A stretch of DNA of 64,000 nt, from positions 17,595,501-17,659,500 of the forward strand of contig CM042023.1 of the NCBI GenBank assembly GCA_023525975.1, in the 5' to 3' direction. Of this stretch, positions 45,539 to 56,159 are shown piece by piece; position 1 is the first letter of the stretch; every line of letters starts with the position of its first letter. The notes under the pieces are model-generated. The model did not search any database. It saw nothing but the letters and a program-made list of their open reading frames with translations, and had not been told where the DNA came from. Position numbers and translations under genes: made by a program. This DNA comes from Smallanthus sonchifolius. Lineage: Eukaryota; Streptophyta; Magnoliopsida; Asterales; Asteraceae.

Positions 45539-45682
45539 TTTTCCTACAACAAAATTTATTAGTAAGCACAAATAATTATTAATTAACAAAGACAAATAGT
45601 ACATTTTTAACATACATTCAATCAGAATCATCACTAAAATAATGTGTGTCAACAACATCATCATCTTCTTCATCGTCGTCAT

Positions 45683-46735
45683 TTATTCGTCTTCATCATC
45701 TGAATTGTATGCATATTCTTCATTATCATTAATAAAAATTTCATCGAGATCAATCGAGGCAACATGACTTGGGTCACCACCCTCATTTAAAGTTGTACGC
45801 ATAGGCAAGTAGCCTAAGTCGACAACCAAGTTACCAAAAAATGATTGAGTTTCCCGTGTAATAGATTGACTATCAACATGGGAAATTGGAGTTTGGTCAC
45901 CACCTACGTGACTTGATTCACCACCTTCGCATCCGGTGTCGACAACCAAAGTATAATCATTTGATTGAGTGTCGTGCAATATATCTATCTCATTAACAAC
46001 ACTAGGATGATCCCAAAGCTTCTGATGGTGAACGTCCTCAACAACCCTCCATTGGCCAGTGATTCGAGAAGGATCTCGAAGATAGAACACTTGTTTAGCC
46101 TGTGTGGCTAATATATATTGGACATCATCATACCATTCTTTGCCAACATACCAATCACGGCCAATGTCAATTATAGTAGTATTTTTTTGCTTAATTAATC
46201 TTTTACCTCTCGTTTCGAACCATTTACAACGGAATAGTACAACCGAGTAACCATCTATGTAGTTCAACTCTATGTTCTCCTCTAGTTGACCATAAAATGG
46301 GTATAACTCCTTATTTAGCTCCTCAAACAACGCATCAAACTCTGGGTCTAAACCAGTTCCATCTTCATCTATATTATCCTCGTTTGTATTTTGCTCTGCC
46401 ATCACATCATCTATGGCATCAAACATCTCATTATTTGTTGTTGTAGTTATTGGAGGAGTTGGTGTTGTTCTTGGGGCAAAAAGTGATGCTATCTCCGCCA
46501 CACGAGGATGTTGTTCACCATGATAAATCCAATTCTGATATGATTGTAGAAACTCACGGTCATGTATGTGGCCATATATCGTGTTCAAATCATGTCGACA
46601 CGCATTACAACAACGTCTACACGGGAAAAACGCTCTACCTCGACCGTCGACATGGTTCTTGACCGTCTCTATAAAGTTGAGAAGACCGCTTAAAAAGCCG
46701 AAGAATTCCGATTTCCCAGTGTAACCCAGCTTTTA
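45683..46735 (-). pseudogene. TNP2-like transposase fragment of the CACTA element, catalytic core missing
   Basis: The N-terminal transposase-associated domain begins near 46735 (HKSWVTLG, then after a one-base shift FLSGLLNFIETV, FFPCRRCCNACRHDLNTIYGHI, WIYHGE). After a low-complexity acidic linker ending FEELNKELYPF the frame continues into a DUF4216-type tail (YSVVLFRCKWFETRG..., QAKQVFYLRDP). The open part from the ATG at 46588 encodes 301 residues. In complete TNP2 proteins several hundred residues with the catalytic transposase_21 domain lie between these parts, so an internal deletion has removed the core. An acidic C-terminus ends at 45683-45685. Confidence 0.8.
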
Positions 46736-46899
46736 TGAATTGTCATATCTAGTGTCATAAGCATACACATATACATGCATGTAATAAATGATATAAATGA
46801 ATGTATATGATTTGATCGGTACTCTAAGGCGGTGGATCCTAACCCACTTTTTGAATATTCTATCTCATATGTATACATTTTATCGAGTTTAAGAAAAAA

Positions 46900-47430
46900 T
46901 CAGCAGCATTTCCAATTACATACATACATAAATAAAAACTCAATTACATAATTACAAACATATACATACAAACATACATACACATATATACATTCATATT
47001 AACTAATCATCATAAACACAAATTACACACATACATACAAACTAATCATCCAAACTAATGATAATAAACACAAATTACACACATACATATAAACTAAACA
47101 TTCAAACTAATCATCATAAACACAAATTACATACATACATACCAACTAAACATTCAAACTAATCATCATAAACACAAATTACACACATACATACACATAC
47201 ATACAAACTAAACATTCAAACTAATCATCATAAACACAAATTACACACATACATACACATACATACAAACTAAACATTCAAACTAATCATCATAAACACA
47301 AATTACACACATACATACACATACATACAAACTAAACATTCAAACTAATCATCATAAACACAAATTACACACATACATACACATACATACAAACACACAT
47401 ACATACACATACATACAAACACTAATTTAC
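46900..47430. repeat. 62-bp minisatellite and CATA-rich tract in the CACTA element
   Basis: About six units of a ~62-bp repeat (AAACTAAACATTCAAACTAA ... ACACACATACAT), flanked by (CATA)n. The last three or four units are almost identical, which suggests recent slippage or unequal exchange. It is upstream of the transposase frame. Confidence 0.9.
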
Positions 47431-48009
47431 ATAAGCTAAATTATATAAAATAATCACACATCTAAACCAAATGACATACACTAATCATAATTTAATAATT
47501 CTATCATACATACAAATATACATACTCATACATACATAACACATACATACATTAGGGGTGTAAGCCTTTTTCATCATAAAATTACATATATAAATATGTG
47601 TAAATGCCCTAATTTTATCATAAAATTACATAAATATTTATAAAATCATTAATCTAAACCATATATACACACATACAAATAAACACAAACATATACATAC
47701 AAACATACATCTAAACCTAATTTGTAGAAAAATTACTATTAGCTTCAAATAGTTTGAAATCCTTCAAAAATGTTTAAAGCTTCAAACACCTAACAAAAAT
47801 CAAAGAAATTAAGCCAAAAACCCAAAAATGTTGATTTTCTTGTCAAGATTGAAACATAGATGTTAACTCACCTCAAAACCCGAGAGATTGGTGAAGATTG
47901 CTCCACAAAATACCCAAAAATCGTGAAATCGTCGGAGAGAGAGATGGAGTGATTTGGGGTTTTTTTGTGGAAATGGGAAGCAGAAAGCTGTTTCCTGTGT
48001 TAATTCGCG

Positions 48010-48450
48010 CTGAGACCTATACCGACGACATGTCGTCGGTATAGGCTATTATGTCGGAGATGTAGGTTGCCTGTACCGACGACATGTCGTCGGTATAGGA
48101 TTCGTAGGGTTTTGACCAGTCAATAAAGTAAAAAATCCTATGCCGACGACATGTCGTCGGTATAGGGCATTCCAGAATTTTTTTAATTTAAAAAAAAAAT
48201 TTACCGAAGAAAAATTATTATATTAAAAAAAACAAAAAGAAAATCAAAATTACCCGTCGTCGGTATAGGTTTTCCCCAAAAATTCATTGGGCGCCAGCTT
48301 TCCCTCCAATCTGCCTCAACCCAATAGCGACGACATGTCGTCGCTAAAGGGTGTCCCATTCAAAATTTTGTTTTTCACCTATATCGACGACATGTCGTCG
48401 CTATAGAGTGATCTATGCCAACGACAAGTGTCGTTGGTATAGACGACGTC
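48010..48450. repeat. Right subterminal repeats of the CACTA element
   Basis: Palindromes CGACGACATGTCGTCG at about 48021, 48076, 48143, 48329 and 48385, plus a degenerate one near 48418. The left set (43265, 43452, 43486, 43522, 43579) is similar, often preceded by CCTATACC and followed by GGTATAGG. Confidence 0.9.
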
Positions 48451-48689
48451 GACACAGGGTCATTTACTTGTAGTGAGAACACAACAATAAAGGTTTGAAC
48501 TTGGAGCTAATAAGTACAATTAATGGAATTGGTTTTTGAATTTGGGAAAAAAATGTTAGGTTTATATTTTGAAGCTTGTAGGTGGGTTTAAAGTTTATAT
48601 AGTATTGTCATCTTGTCTTGCCATGATCATGCTATTAAATCTTCATACTAGCTCTAGAAATTATTTGTTCACATGTTGTCAAGATAAGT

Positions 48690-48968
48690 TATATGTGGTT
48701 TTCTCTCTCTAACAACCTTGAAGGCACTTGCTACCCAACGCAAGCTGCGTTACCTTTGCCATACTCTTGGTTAGAGGGTGTTAGACAGGGTCTCTGAGTT
48801 TTCAGGTAACGGGTTCTTACGGTTAAAAATCCCTCAGTTTATATGTGATTTTCTGACTCTAACAAACTTGAAGGCACTTGCTATCCGGCGCAAGCTGTGT
48901 TCCTTTACCATAGTGTTGGTTAGAGTGTGTTGACAGTTTTTCCAGTAACAGGTTCTTACGGTTAAAAA
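48690..48968 (+). repeat. Tandem pair of ~130-bp repeats in the LBD leader intron
   Basis: 48690-48829 and 48840-48968 are about 85% similar, each holding AACTTGAAGGCACTTGCTA, CGCAAGCTG, TTGGTTAGAG and a common end GGTTCTTACGGTTAAAAA. No coding. It might be an old dispersed repeat. Confidence 0.8.
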
Positions 48969-49189
48969 AATAACATTTGTGTCTATTTTTATATCCAAAT
49001 TTACATTCGATGTCAATTACTTGTTTGTGTTTGGTTCTTTGATTCAGTTAACTATGTTATTTGAGAATAATTAGCTTGATTTCTGTATATATAGTTTAAT
49101 GATTCTTGATTAATTTAATTTTGAGGACATGAAACACACTTAACTTAGTTTCTTAATATGGGTGTCCCATGCAGCTAGCACATAAACGC

Positions 49190-49639
49190 ATGGCTTCTTC
49201 CACCCATCCTAGTGCTCCCTGTGCAGCCTGCAAGTTCTTAAGAAGAAAATGCATCCAAGGATGTGTTTTTTCTCCATATTTCCCACCCGAAGACCCGCTT
49301 AAATTCACAAACGTCCACAAAATATTCGGGGCAAGCAATGTTAGCAAACTCCTTAATGAAATTGCACCTCATCGAAGAGAAGACGCTGTCAACTCTTTAG
49401 CCTATGAAGCCGAGGCACGTCTAAAAGACCCCGTTTATGGTTGTGTTGGCGCAATTTCTGTACTCCAAAGGCAAGTTCTTCGACTACAAAAGGAACTAGA
49501 TGCAACTAATGCAGATCTTATTCGGTTTTCAAGTAATCAAAACATGTTAACAATACCACAAAGTCCGGGGAATTATCCACAAAACCCTCACGCGTTGCCA
49601 CCTAATTACGGTAATTATTCATGGAATTGCAACCCTTAA
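49190..49639 (+). CDS. LBD: LOB-domain (LBD) class I transcription factor
   Basis: 149 residues, single uninterrupted coding exon. C block C-x2-C-x6-C-x3-C at residues 11-25 (CAACKFLRRKCIQGC), GAS block (FTNVHKIFGASNVSKLLNEI, about 39-58) with the invariant DPVYG at 80-84, and a leucine-zipper-like coil VLQRQVLRLQKEL (91-103). The full zipper makes it class I; the sequence is closest in feel to LOB and LBD25-type proteins, which act in the nucleus on organ-boundary and auxin-related programmes, but orthology is not established. The C-terminus is short and Pro/Asn/Tyr-rich. I start at 49190, not at the ATG at 49169, because that ATG overlaps a 3' splice site (CCATGCAG ending at about 49173). 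Stop TAA at 49637. Confidence 0.93.
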   Translation: MASSTHPSAPCAACKFLRRKCIQGCVFSPYFPPEDPLKFTNVHKIFGASNVSKLLNEIAPHRREDAVNSLAYEAEARLKDPVYGCVGAISVLQRQVLRLQKELDATNADLIRFSSNQNMLTIPQSPGNYPQNPHALPPNYGNYSWNCNP

Positions 49640-50640
49640 CTAATTAAGGAAAGAATAGCATAAGACAAAGATCACGGTTGATGATATTGTATGTGAATAT
49701 ATGATCAAGAGTCAAGACCCTTTCATGATTTGTGTTAATTAATGTTATCTTAAGTTGTACCTTGAAAACCCTTGTCGGATTCTCTTCATTACTTAGGTTT
49801 TGTATTATGTGAATGATTGACTTGCCACTTGCCACCTATAATATTATCAATGGGGTTTGTGAGCATGTTTGTGTATTTTAAAATGAAGTGTCATATATAT
49901 GTGCTTTTAATTAAAAACTCAATAATAATTACAAGCCACATCATTTGTGTTCTTTCATTTCATGTTGAATTCACACTTTAAACAACTATAACATTTAGTT
50001 TTTATAACTTCGATTAGTCATAGATCAAATCTCAATGATGTGCATGCCAAGGCAAAGGGGCCGGTCGTGGGGCCAACATCCATAGTTTTCCCAAACTCAT
50101 TAAATTTTTACATGAAAATGAAAATTATTTTTTCTGTTTAAATATTCATACTCAGTTTTAAGTAGAGAATTTCAGTATTTTAATTACTATAGAAAGGCAC
50201 ACTAAGGTATTAGAAAAACGTTATGGTTTCCTCCAAGAGTCGTGCTCTTCTCTAGCTTCGAAATTATTTTGGGGTTAAAGTGAAATTTAAATTTAGGAGC
50301 TTTCTAACAATCTTTTTCTTTTGTGATTCTATTAAAGTTTTAAATCTTATTACTTTTTTTTAACCTTTTGAGAGAACAAACTCTTACTTTGGAATTGACT
50401 TGGTTTTTCAAATATAAATATACAACTATAGAAGTTTCAAAGAGCCTACTAAAAATAGAGGGCTTTGACTCTTTGAGGCTCCAAATGTGATGACCAATTA
50501 ATGTGTCGTATCTTAATTGGTCTTTGTGTCTCACATGTTCCACTGCCTATAATTATTAAAAAGAAGTTTAAATCCCTTTCAAGTTTAGAGGTCTAATTAT
50601 ATACATAAGAGCCGGCCCTGATTTCTCCATGGCATGCAAT
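49640..50640. other. LBD 3' flank and intergenic DNA
   Basis: AT-rich, with several poly(A)-signal-like words (AATAAT, AATTAAAA) after the stop. No other gene supported. Confidence 0.5.
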
Positions 50641-50982
50641 AATGCTATCCGTAGTGGTTTCACGCTCCGTCACGTCAGCACCACATCAGCACAGGGGCTT
50701 TCACTGCACAGAATCACTAATGTGCGTATTGGTTTCATGCCCTGCATTTAATTTTAAATAATTAAATCTTAAACTTAATATTTAATTAAAAAGAAAAAAG
50801 AAAAAGGAATAAGGAGGTGTAGGCTTGTGATTGGATGAAACGTTGTGTGGTTAGCCCCTTCCCCCGTGATCCCCCCCCCCCACTCACGCCACTTTTCACG
50901 CCCACGGGAACGGTGTTCCACGCCCATGAAAGGGCCAGGTGGACCACGCCCCCCTTCCACGCTCCCACTACAGATGACCTAT
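50641..50982. mobile_element. MITE-like element with short imperfect inverted ends
   Basis: The left end GCTATCCGTAGTGG and the right end, read on -, GGTCATCTGTAGTGG are similar (11 of 14). The interior is the GC-rich CACGCC/CCACGCCC type seen in plant MITEs. A target duplication could not be fixed, so superfamily is open (PIF/Harbinger is one possibility). A C-run lies at 50870-50882. Confidence 0.45.
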
Positions 50983-51279
50983 TAATTCTTCAATTTCATG
51001 CCACATTATTAGATATCAGTCTTTTTAAAATTAGGGTTATTCTTCGATATCATCTATTGTATCTTTTATTTCTTTAGTGCCTCAATTACTATAACCTTTC
51101 TTTTAACTTGGGTTTACTGTCATTTTTATAATATAGTTAAGTGTTCCAAAAAAATTAGCAAGAATCGATCTCTGTATGAACCACATGGGTGCTCGCACTT
51201 TAGGGTTAAGATTGATTCCATTTTCATCAAAAAGAACATTAAAGAAACAACAAAAAAGAGAGTATGATAATTGAGAAGT

Positions 51280-53220
51280 TATAATTTAGAATGAGTTTTG
51301 CAGCTTTAGCTGCATCTTCCCATTTAAGTACATCGATTCATTCATTGTCTCTCATGAGGGGGTAGCACTACTCAAATTGTCTTAACATAAAAAATTGCAA
51401 TAACATAACACACAGGATGCCAGATCTTCATTAACCGGGTGACCCCTCGCTGCTAGCCAAACATCCTCGAACTACCTTCATTACCTATACTCAACCTTAT
51501 GTGCATACTAAAAGTCAGCTAACGCTGAATGAGTTCTAACTTTACATAAAACATATCATTTAATAAAACAAAAAGGATTTAAACACGCTAACATCAATGC
51601 CGGTAAAGTCAAAACATTCCCACACTTTTTGTCAAGTCATACATTATTAGTCTAATCTGTATCCGACAATTCCTTTCGGTACTATCCTCCGTGATGACCG
51701 TCCACGGAGTTTACGTAACGTTCATGATGACCGTCCTTGAAGTATACGTAATGTCTTTATCATGACGACCGTTCATGATCGCTGAGGGTCATGTTAACCC
51801 TATGAGTAACCATCGTTACCCTCACACACTGAACAATTGTACAACCGCACCCATCGACTGGCCACAAAGGCACCGACAATGTTATCTTATAACAGTCATG
51901 AAATTCATGACCGTGAAGCTGTCATAAGGCTTAAGATAGGACTAGTCACAAGGACTGTGCCGAATTCCCAAGTCTCCTATCATAAAGTAACATCTGTTCC
52001 GGGAGGAACCTTTCCCTCCCTTTCCCGTATGTAATGACTTATTAAAACATTCACCTTCTTACATTTATTAAAACATTCTTAAACTTTCATAAACATCTTT
52101 ATTACATAAAACATTCATTTGTCTCACTTTATCTTTCTTTTAAAACCTCCTTCACTTTCGTTTACTAACATGCAATTATAGTAAACACTTCATTCACTTT
52201 TGTTTATTAACACACAATTATAATAAACACTACACAGTATGCATACCACCCAAAAGTAGGCATAAAAATGGGGATCTAGAACTCACCTGGATAAGTTAGC
52301 TTCCTCGTACTAAATAACTGATCCCGGCTAGAACTACTTACTATCTGGATATTAATTAAAATATAATCAGTCTCCCTCCCCGTAGGTTAAGTTCTCGCGA
52401 AATTATTAAAAGTACTTGCATCAAGTAATCTCTCATCCTTACCCTCTGCGAAAACTCCAAAGTATACACTCAAGTTCTCGCTCATCATTATTAGCGAGTA
52501 CTCCAAAGTATTTGCACACGATGCGCATACTTCAAAGTATTCATATGGGTGTGTTCTTAGCGAATACCTCTAGTATTTGTAGTAAGAATTCGTTCATCAC
52601 AATGGGTAATCGTTGGAAGTACATTAGGGAGTACTTCCAGTATCCGTATTAGTATTCGCCCGAGTACTCAGATGCGTGAACTTGAGTATTCATGCGAATA
52701 CTCTATTCTTGCATCTTTGAGACCTGCATGACCAGATCTGGTCTGATAAGGCATCAAGCTTTGAACTTTAATCGTCCAAAACGTTTGTTTATTATCCATG
52801 ATGTCATATCTATAGTTTTTATTCCATTTCATACGTAAAGTTTCAACCTTTTTTTTGGATTAAACCCTCTTTACTTAGAAAACCCCATTTTTAATGAAAA
52901 ATGTAGATTTGAGTCAGTTTCTTACCTCAAAACCGTGCGTAGCATCTTGTTTATCTTCCTCTGTCGATCTTTAGTAGTGATAAAGCAAGAAGATGGCTCA
53001 AGATCCGATTCTCCTCTCTCTCTCTCTAAGTGTAGTATGCGCAAGTATGGAATGAGGGAATTGGAATGAAATACGCATAAGGAGGTGAGATGGCGGTTAG
53101 GTCTCTTGTAAGGGGGAGTGTTTCCTCTTTTGGAAAGTTATCAACTAGTCCTTCAACTTTTATTTCCTTTTAATTCATATATAGAAATACCCTCTTTTAA
53201 TAAAATTTGTGGATGTTACA
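51280..53220 (-). repeat. Gypsy LTR related to the Gypsy-2 LTR
   Basis: On - it starts TGTAACATCCAC at 53220. Further along, GTTGTACAATTG...GTAACGATGGTTACTC...GGTTAACATGACCC and GGGGTCACCCGGTTAATGAAGATCTGGCATCC parallel segments of the Gypsy-2 LTR in the same order, so it is a diverged relative. The left end near 51280 is approximate. Part (52171 on) is duplicated at 38195-39590 (block C1). No internal coding is attached. Confidence 0.7.
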
Positions 53221-53567
53221 TTCTAAAGGGCTGAAAATTTTTTATATGACTCGTTTACATTACACGACACGGCAAAAAGTTAAACGGATTTGGATTTGAG
53301 TTAAACAGATATGTGTCATAAACGGGTCGACACGATTATGACACGACACAAAGTTAAACAGATTTGTGTTGTTCTTGACCTTTAACTTGTTCAAATTGCT
53401 GATATCCACTTAAATCCTTAGTATGCCATGTATAATCTCAAAAGTTAGAACAAACAAGTTCAATAAAAGGTTAGATTTTGAAGCTTTGAGTTTGATTATA
53501 TAGGTAATTGTTGTTATAACTAACAGTTTGTCTGATTGATTATATATAGGTTAGATTTTGAAGCTTT
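52171..53567 (-). repeat. Repeat block C2, copy of 38195-39590
   Basis: 1397 bp, a few percent diverged from C1, including the LTR start at 53220 and ~345 bp beyond it. A region of CGGGTTAATCG-type words follows to 53747. Confidence 0.75.
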
Positions 53568-54201
53568 GAATTCTAATTCGGGTTAATCGATTTACCCGAT
53601 TTCATATTTTCTCACCCTATAACCGATCTAATTAAATTCGGTTTAACCGAATCCCAATGAAGTAAAAATCCGATAACCGTACAACACGAACTGAATTACC
53701 CGTTTGAGAGTTGGATCGGTCGGGTTAATCGGAATCATTTAAATTCAACACCTGTAACATCCCGAAAATAAACGACGGTTTTATTAACAGAATAAACGAA
53801 CGAGGCATGACGGGTCGGGTCGGATGGGTCAGCGGGCTATAAATAGCCTATGCCACCCCATTTTCTCTCATTTGCAACCTTTAGGGAGAGAAAACCCGTA
53901 GAGAGAGAAAGTGTCGGAATCGCACAAGATCGCACCCATTCGTGTCTCCTGCACTCATGAAGAGAACCTCCAAAGCGGAATCGTCATCCAGGTAACCATT
54001 CGAGCTAAATCTGAGTTTTAGTTCGTTTTTGGGTTTTTCGGGTTTTGGGTGAAAAGGCAAGGCTTGAACGGATGAAACTGATAAATAAACATAGATTTGA
54101 GATCCTTAATGGAAAACGAACGTTTTGGATGCAACAAATTCGGGATCTTGACACGATCAGACCCGAATGTGAAAGTTAGGGTTTTTCGCCAAGAACAGGT
54201 C

Positions 54202-54356
54202 GTGCGCACTTGCTAAGTGCGCACAGAGCAGGTCCTGCGCACTTGCTAAGTGCGCAGGAAGAGGAACCTGCGCACTTGTTAAGTGCGCAGGAAGGGAAGT
54301 CTGCGCACTTGCTAAGTGCGCAGGAAGCAGAGTCTGCGCACTTGCTAAGTGCGCAG
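54202..54356 (+). repeat. Five-unit perfect hairpin array, 5' LTR of Gypsy-2
   Basis: Units at 54202-54224, 54235-54257, 54268-54290, 54301-54323 and 54334-54356, exactly 33 bp apart. Each is a 10-bp perfect stem CTGCGCACTT / AAGTGCGCAG with a 3-nt loop GCT (GTT in unit 3). Unit 1 has G instead of C at the base and the matching C instead of G on the other side. Confidence 0.97.
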
Positions 54357-55098
54357 ACATCAGAACTGATTAAGTGAAGTCAGTATGTTAGAATGGTTAA
54401 GCCGTTAGAGTCGGGATTGGTCTGATGTGTTTAACTAATCAATTCAGATCGGAAGTGACGTTGTCGGACCTTCGTTTAGGACAACCCATATTAGCGTATC
54501 AGGTGAGTTCTAGAGCCCTCTTTTAAATGTTTTGTTAATGTTTTTGGGCTGGTGTGCATACTTACGAAATGATTAACGAAATGATGTTTAACGAAATGAT
54601 GTTTAAAGAAATGATGTTTAACGAAATGATGTTTTAACGAAATGATGTTTAACGAAAGGAAAGGTTTTGAAATGTTGAAACGATGTTTACGAAAGGAAAG
54701 GTTTTGAAATGTTTTTGCCAAAAAGGGTTACGAATGCTTTATGAACGGTTTAATTGAGGAAATGTTTAATGAGAAGAGAAAGAGGTAAAGGTTTTAAAGA
54801 AGTCATTACAAATCTAATCTGTCGAATGAATGGAATTGACGAATGAAGTCTGGGAATGAGATTCCCAGCCTTGTGGTAGATTATGGACAGCGAGCCATAG
54901 TTGCCACAAGAACAACAGGGGCATGTCTTTGTGGCATGCCAATGGTTATGATGTTGTACAACTGGTAAAAGGGAGTAACGACGGTTACTCAGGGGTTAAC
55001 GTGACCCCATGTAAGGTTAAATTATGATCCGACGATGTTATGGCTGAGAGTCATAACCGTCGATGGAAGTTGTCGGTTTATGGACATGAGAGCCATAA

Positions 55099-55292
55099 GG
55101 GCAACTGAATGGGTATTGTCGGTCCTCGCGCAGTTAGCCTTGGGGGCAATACCAAAAAGGGAATTGACGGAATGTATGGTATTGTCGGTCTTCGTGCAGT
55201 TAAGCCTTAGGGGCAATACCATAAGGGAATTGACGGAATGTATGGTATTGTCGGTCTTCGTGCAGTTAAGCCTTAGGGGCAATACCATACTA
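55099..55292 (+). repeat. ~66-bp tandem repeat, 5' LTR of Gypsy-2
   Basis: About three units, each with GGTATTGTCGGTC(T/C)TCG, GCAGTTA(AG)CCTT and GGGGCAATACCA. The first unit is more diverged. The 3' LTR has the same array with a 2-bp deletion near 62242. Confidence 0.88.
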
Positions 55293-55831
55293 AATGACGG
55301 AACGAAGGGTAACACAGATTTAGATAATAATGTATGACTTAAATGAATGTTAAAAGTTTTAATGAACGATCCGTTTAACGGTGTTTATGATTATGATGTT
55401 GATGATGATATGGGTACGAAACCTTTTCTTAAAGATGTTAAATTATTACATGCTTTTGTGAAAGGTTTTTACTAAATGAATGATACGTTTTTGGCAAATG
55501 TTGATGTTAAAGTTTTTATGAAATGCTAGAACTCACCAGCGTAGCTGACCTTTTTAGTATGCACATTCAGGTTAAGGCAGGTATGGACGATGGACGGTGA
55601 TGCTTGGCAAGCGAGAAGAGTTACCCGGTCGATCATGAAGACTGGCATCCCGTTATGAGTTGTTTATGTTAAGTTTATGTAATTGACAATGTACGCTTCC
55701 GCATGTATGAACAAGTTTTTAGTTATGTTGAATGAATGATTCCGCTGCATTATTTGATACTCATGTTTAAGAACTGTTTGTGAATGAGTAAATCCAACGA
55801 GTGAGGCCTCCCGGGTTTGGGGCCTTATAAG

Positions 55832-55844
55832 TTGGTATCAGAGC
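55832..55844 (+). promoter_or_regulatory. Primer binding site (iMet tRNA), Gypsy-2
   Basis: TTGGTATCAGAGC shortly after the 5' LTR, complementary to the initiator methionine tRNA 3' end. Confidence 0.92.
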
Positions 55845-56159
55845 AATAGTTTGAGAGATTCGGACACCCCTAATGTCTGAACTTAAACTTTGAATGGGAC
55901 CGAAAGCGGATGCCAGTACGGGTAACTCGAGCCACAGCATCAGGTATGAAAAGTAGAGTATGTGTATGTAGTATGCCTTAGGAAGAGTTAGGAAAGGACT
56001 TGTGTTCTGATGGAATCACAAAGGTGGTCAAATAGAAATCGAAAGGTAGTGTAATGGTTAATTACAGATGGCCAGTGTATATTAACATCTTACAGTACTT
56101 ATTGAAGTTTATTTGTTAACTAGCGTGATGACATTGGATTTCTTGTCTTATAGAACGGA
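55845..56159 (+). other. 5' leader of Gypsy-2
   Basis: About 315 bp between primer site and gag ATG. No ORF or repeat recognised. Confidence 0.6.

Larger units (their letters stand above)
43222..48475 (-). mobile_element. CACTA (En/Spm) DNA transposon, complete ends, defective
   Basis: 5254 bp. Ends are CACTACAACAGTATCACC on + and, at the right, CACTACAAGTAAATGACC on -, flanked by the 3-bp target duplication AGA (43219-43221 and 48476-48478). Subterminal zones (43250-43610 and 48010-48450) are full of the palindrome CCGACGACATGTCGTCGG, the binding-site type for the TNPA-like protein. Genes run on -: a TNP2-like fragment and a TNPA-like gene. Both are damaged, so it would need help in trans. 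It lies in the probable leader intron of the LBD gene. Confidence 0.93.
53753..55829 (+). repeat. 5' LTR of Gypsy-2 (2077 bp)
   Basis: TATA box TATAAATA at 53838-53845. Five perfect hairpins at 54202-54356, an AACGAAATGATGTTT microrepeat at 54566-54657 and a ~66-bp tandem repeat at 55099-55292. Several chance frames on - come from these repeats and are not genes. Confidence 0.95.

Noticed and set aside
49169..49189. Upstream in-frame ATG as LBD start
   Set aside because: The ATG is part of a likely 3' splice site and the extra residues are not typical of LBD proteins.
54157..54360. Repeat protein (LPAHLASAQ units) on -
   Set aside because: Produced by the hairpin array in the Gypsy-2 LTR; the same frame exists in the other LTR and it has no coding context.
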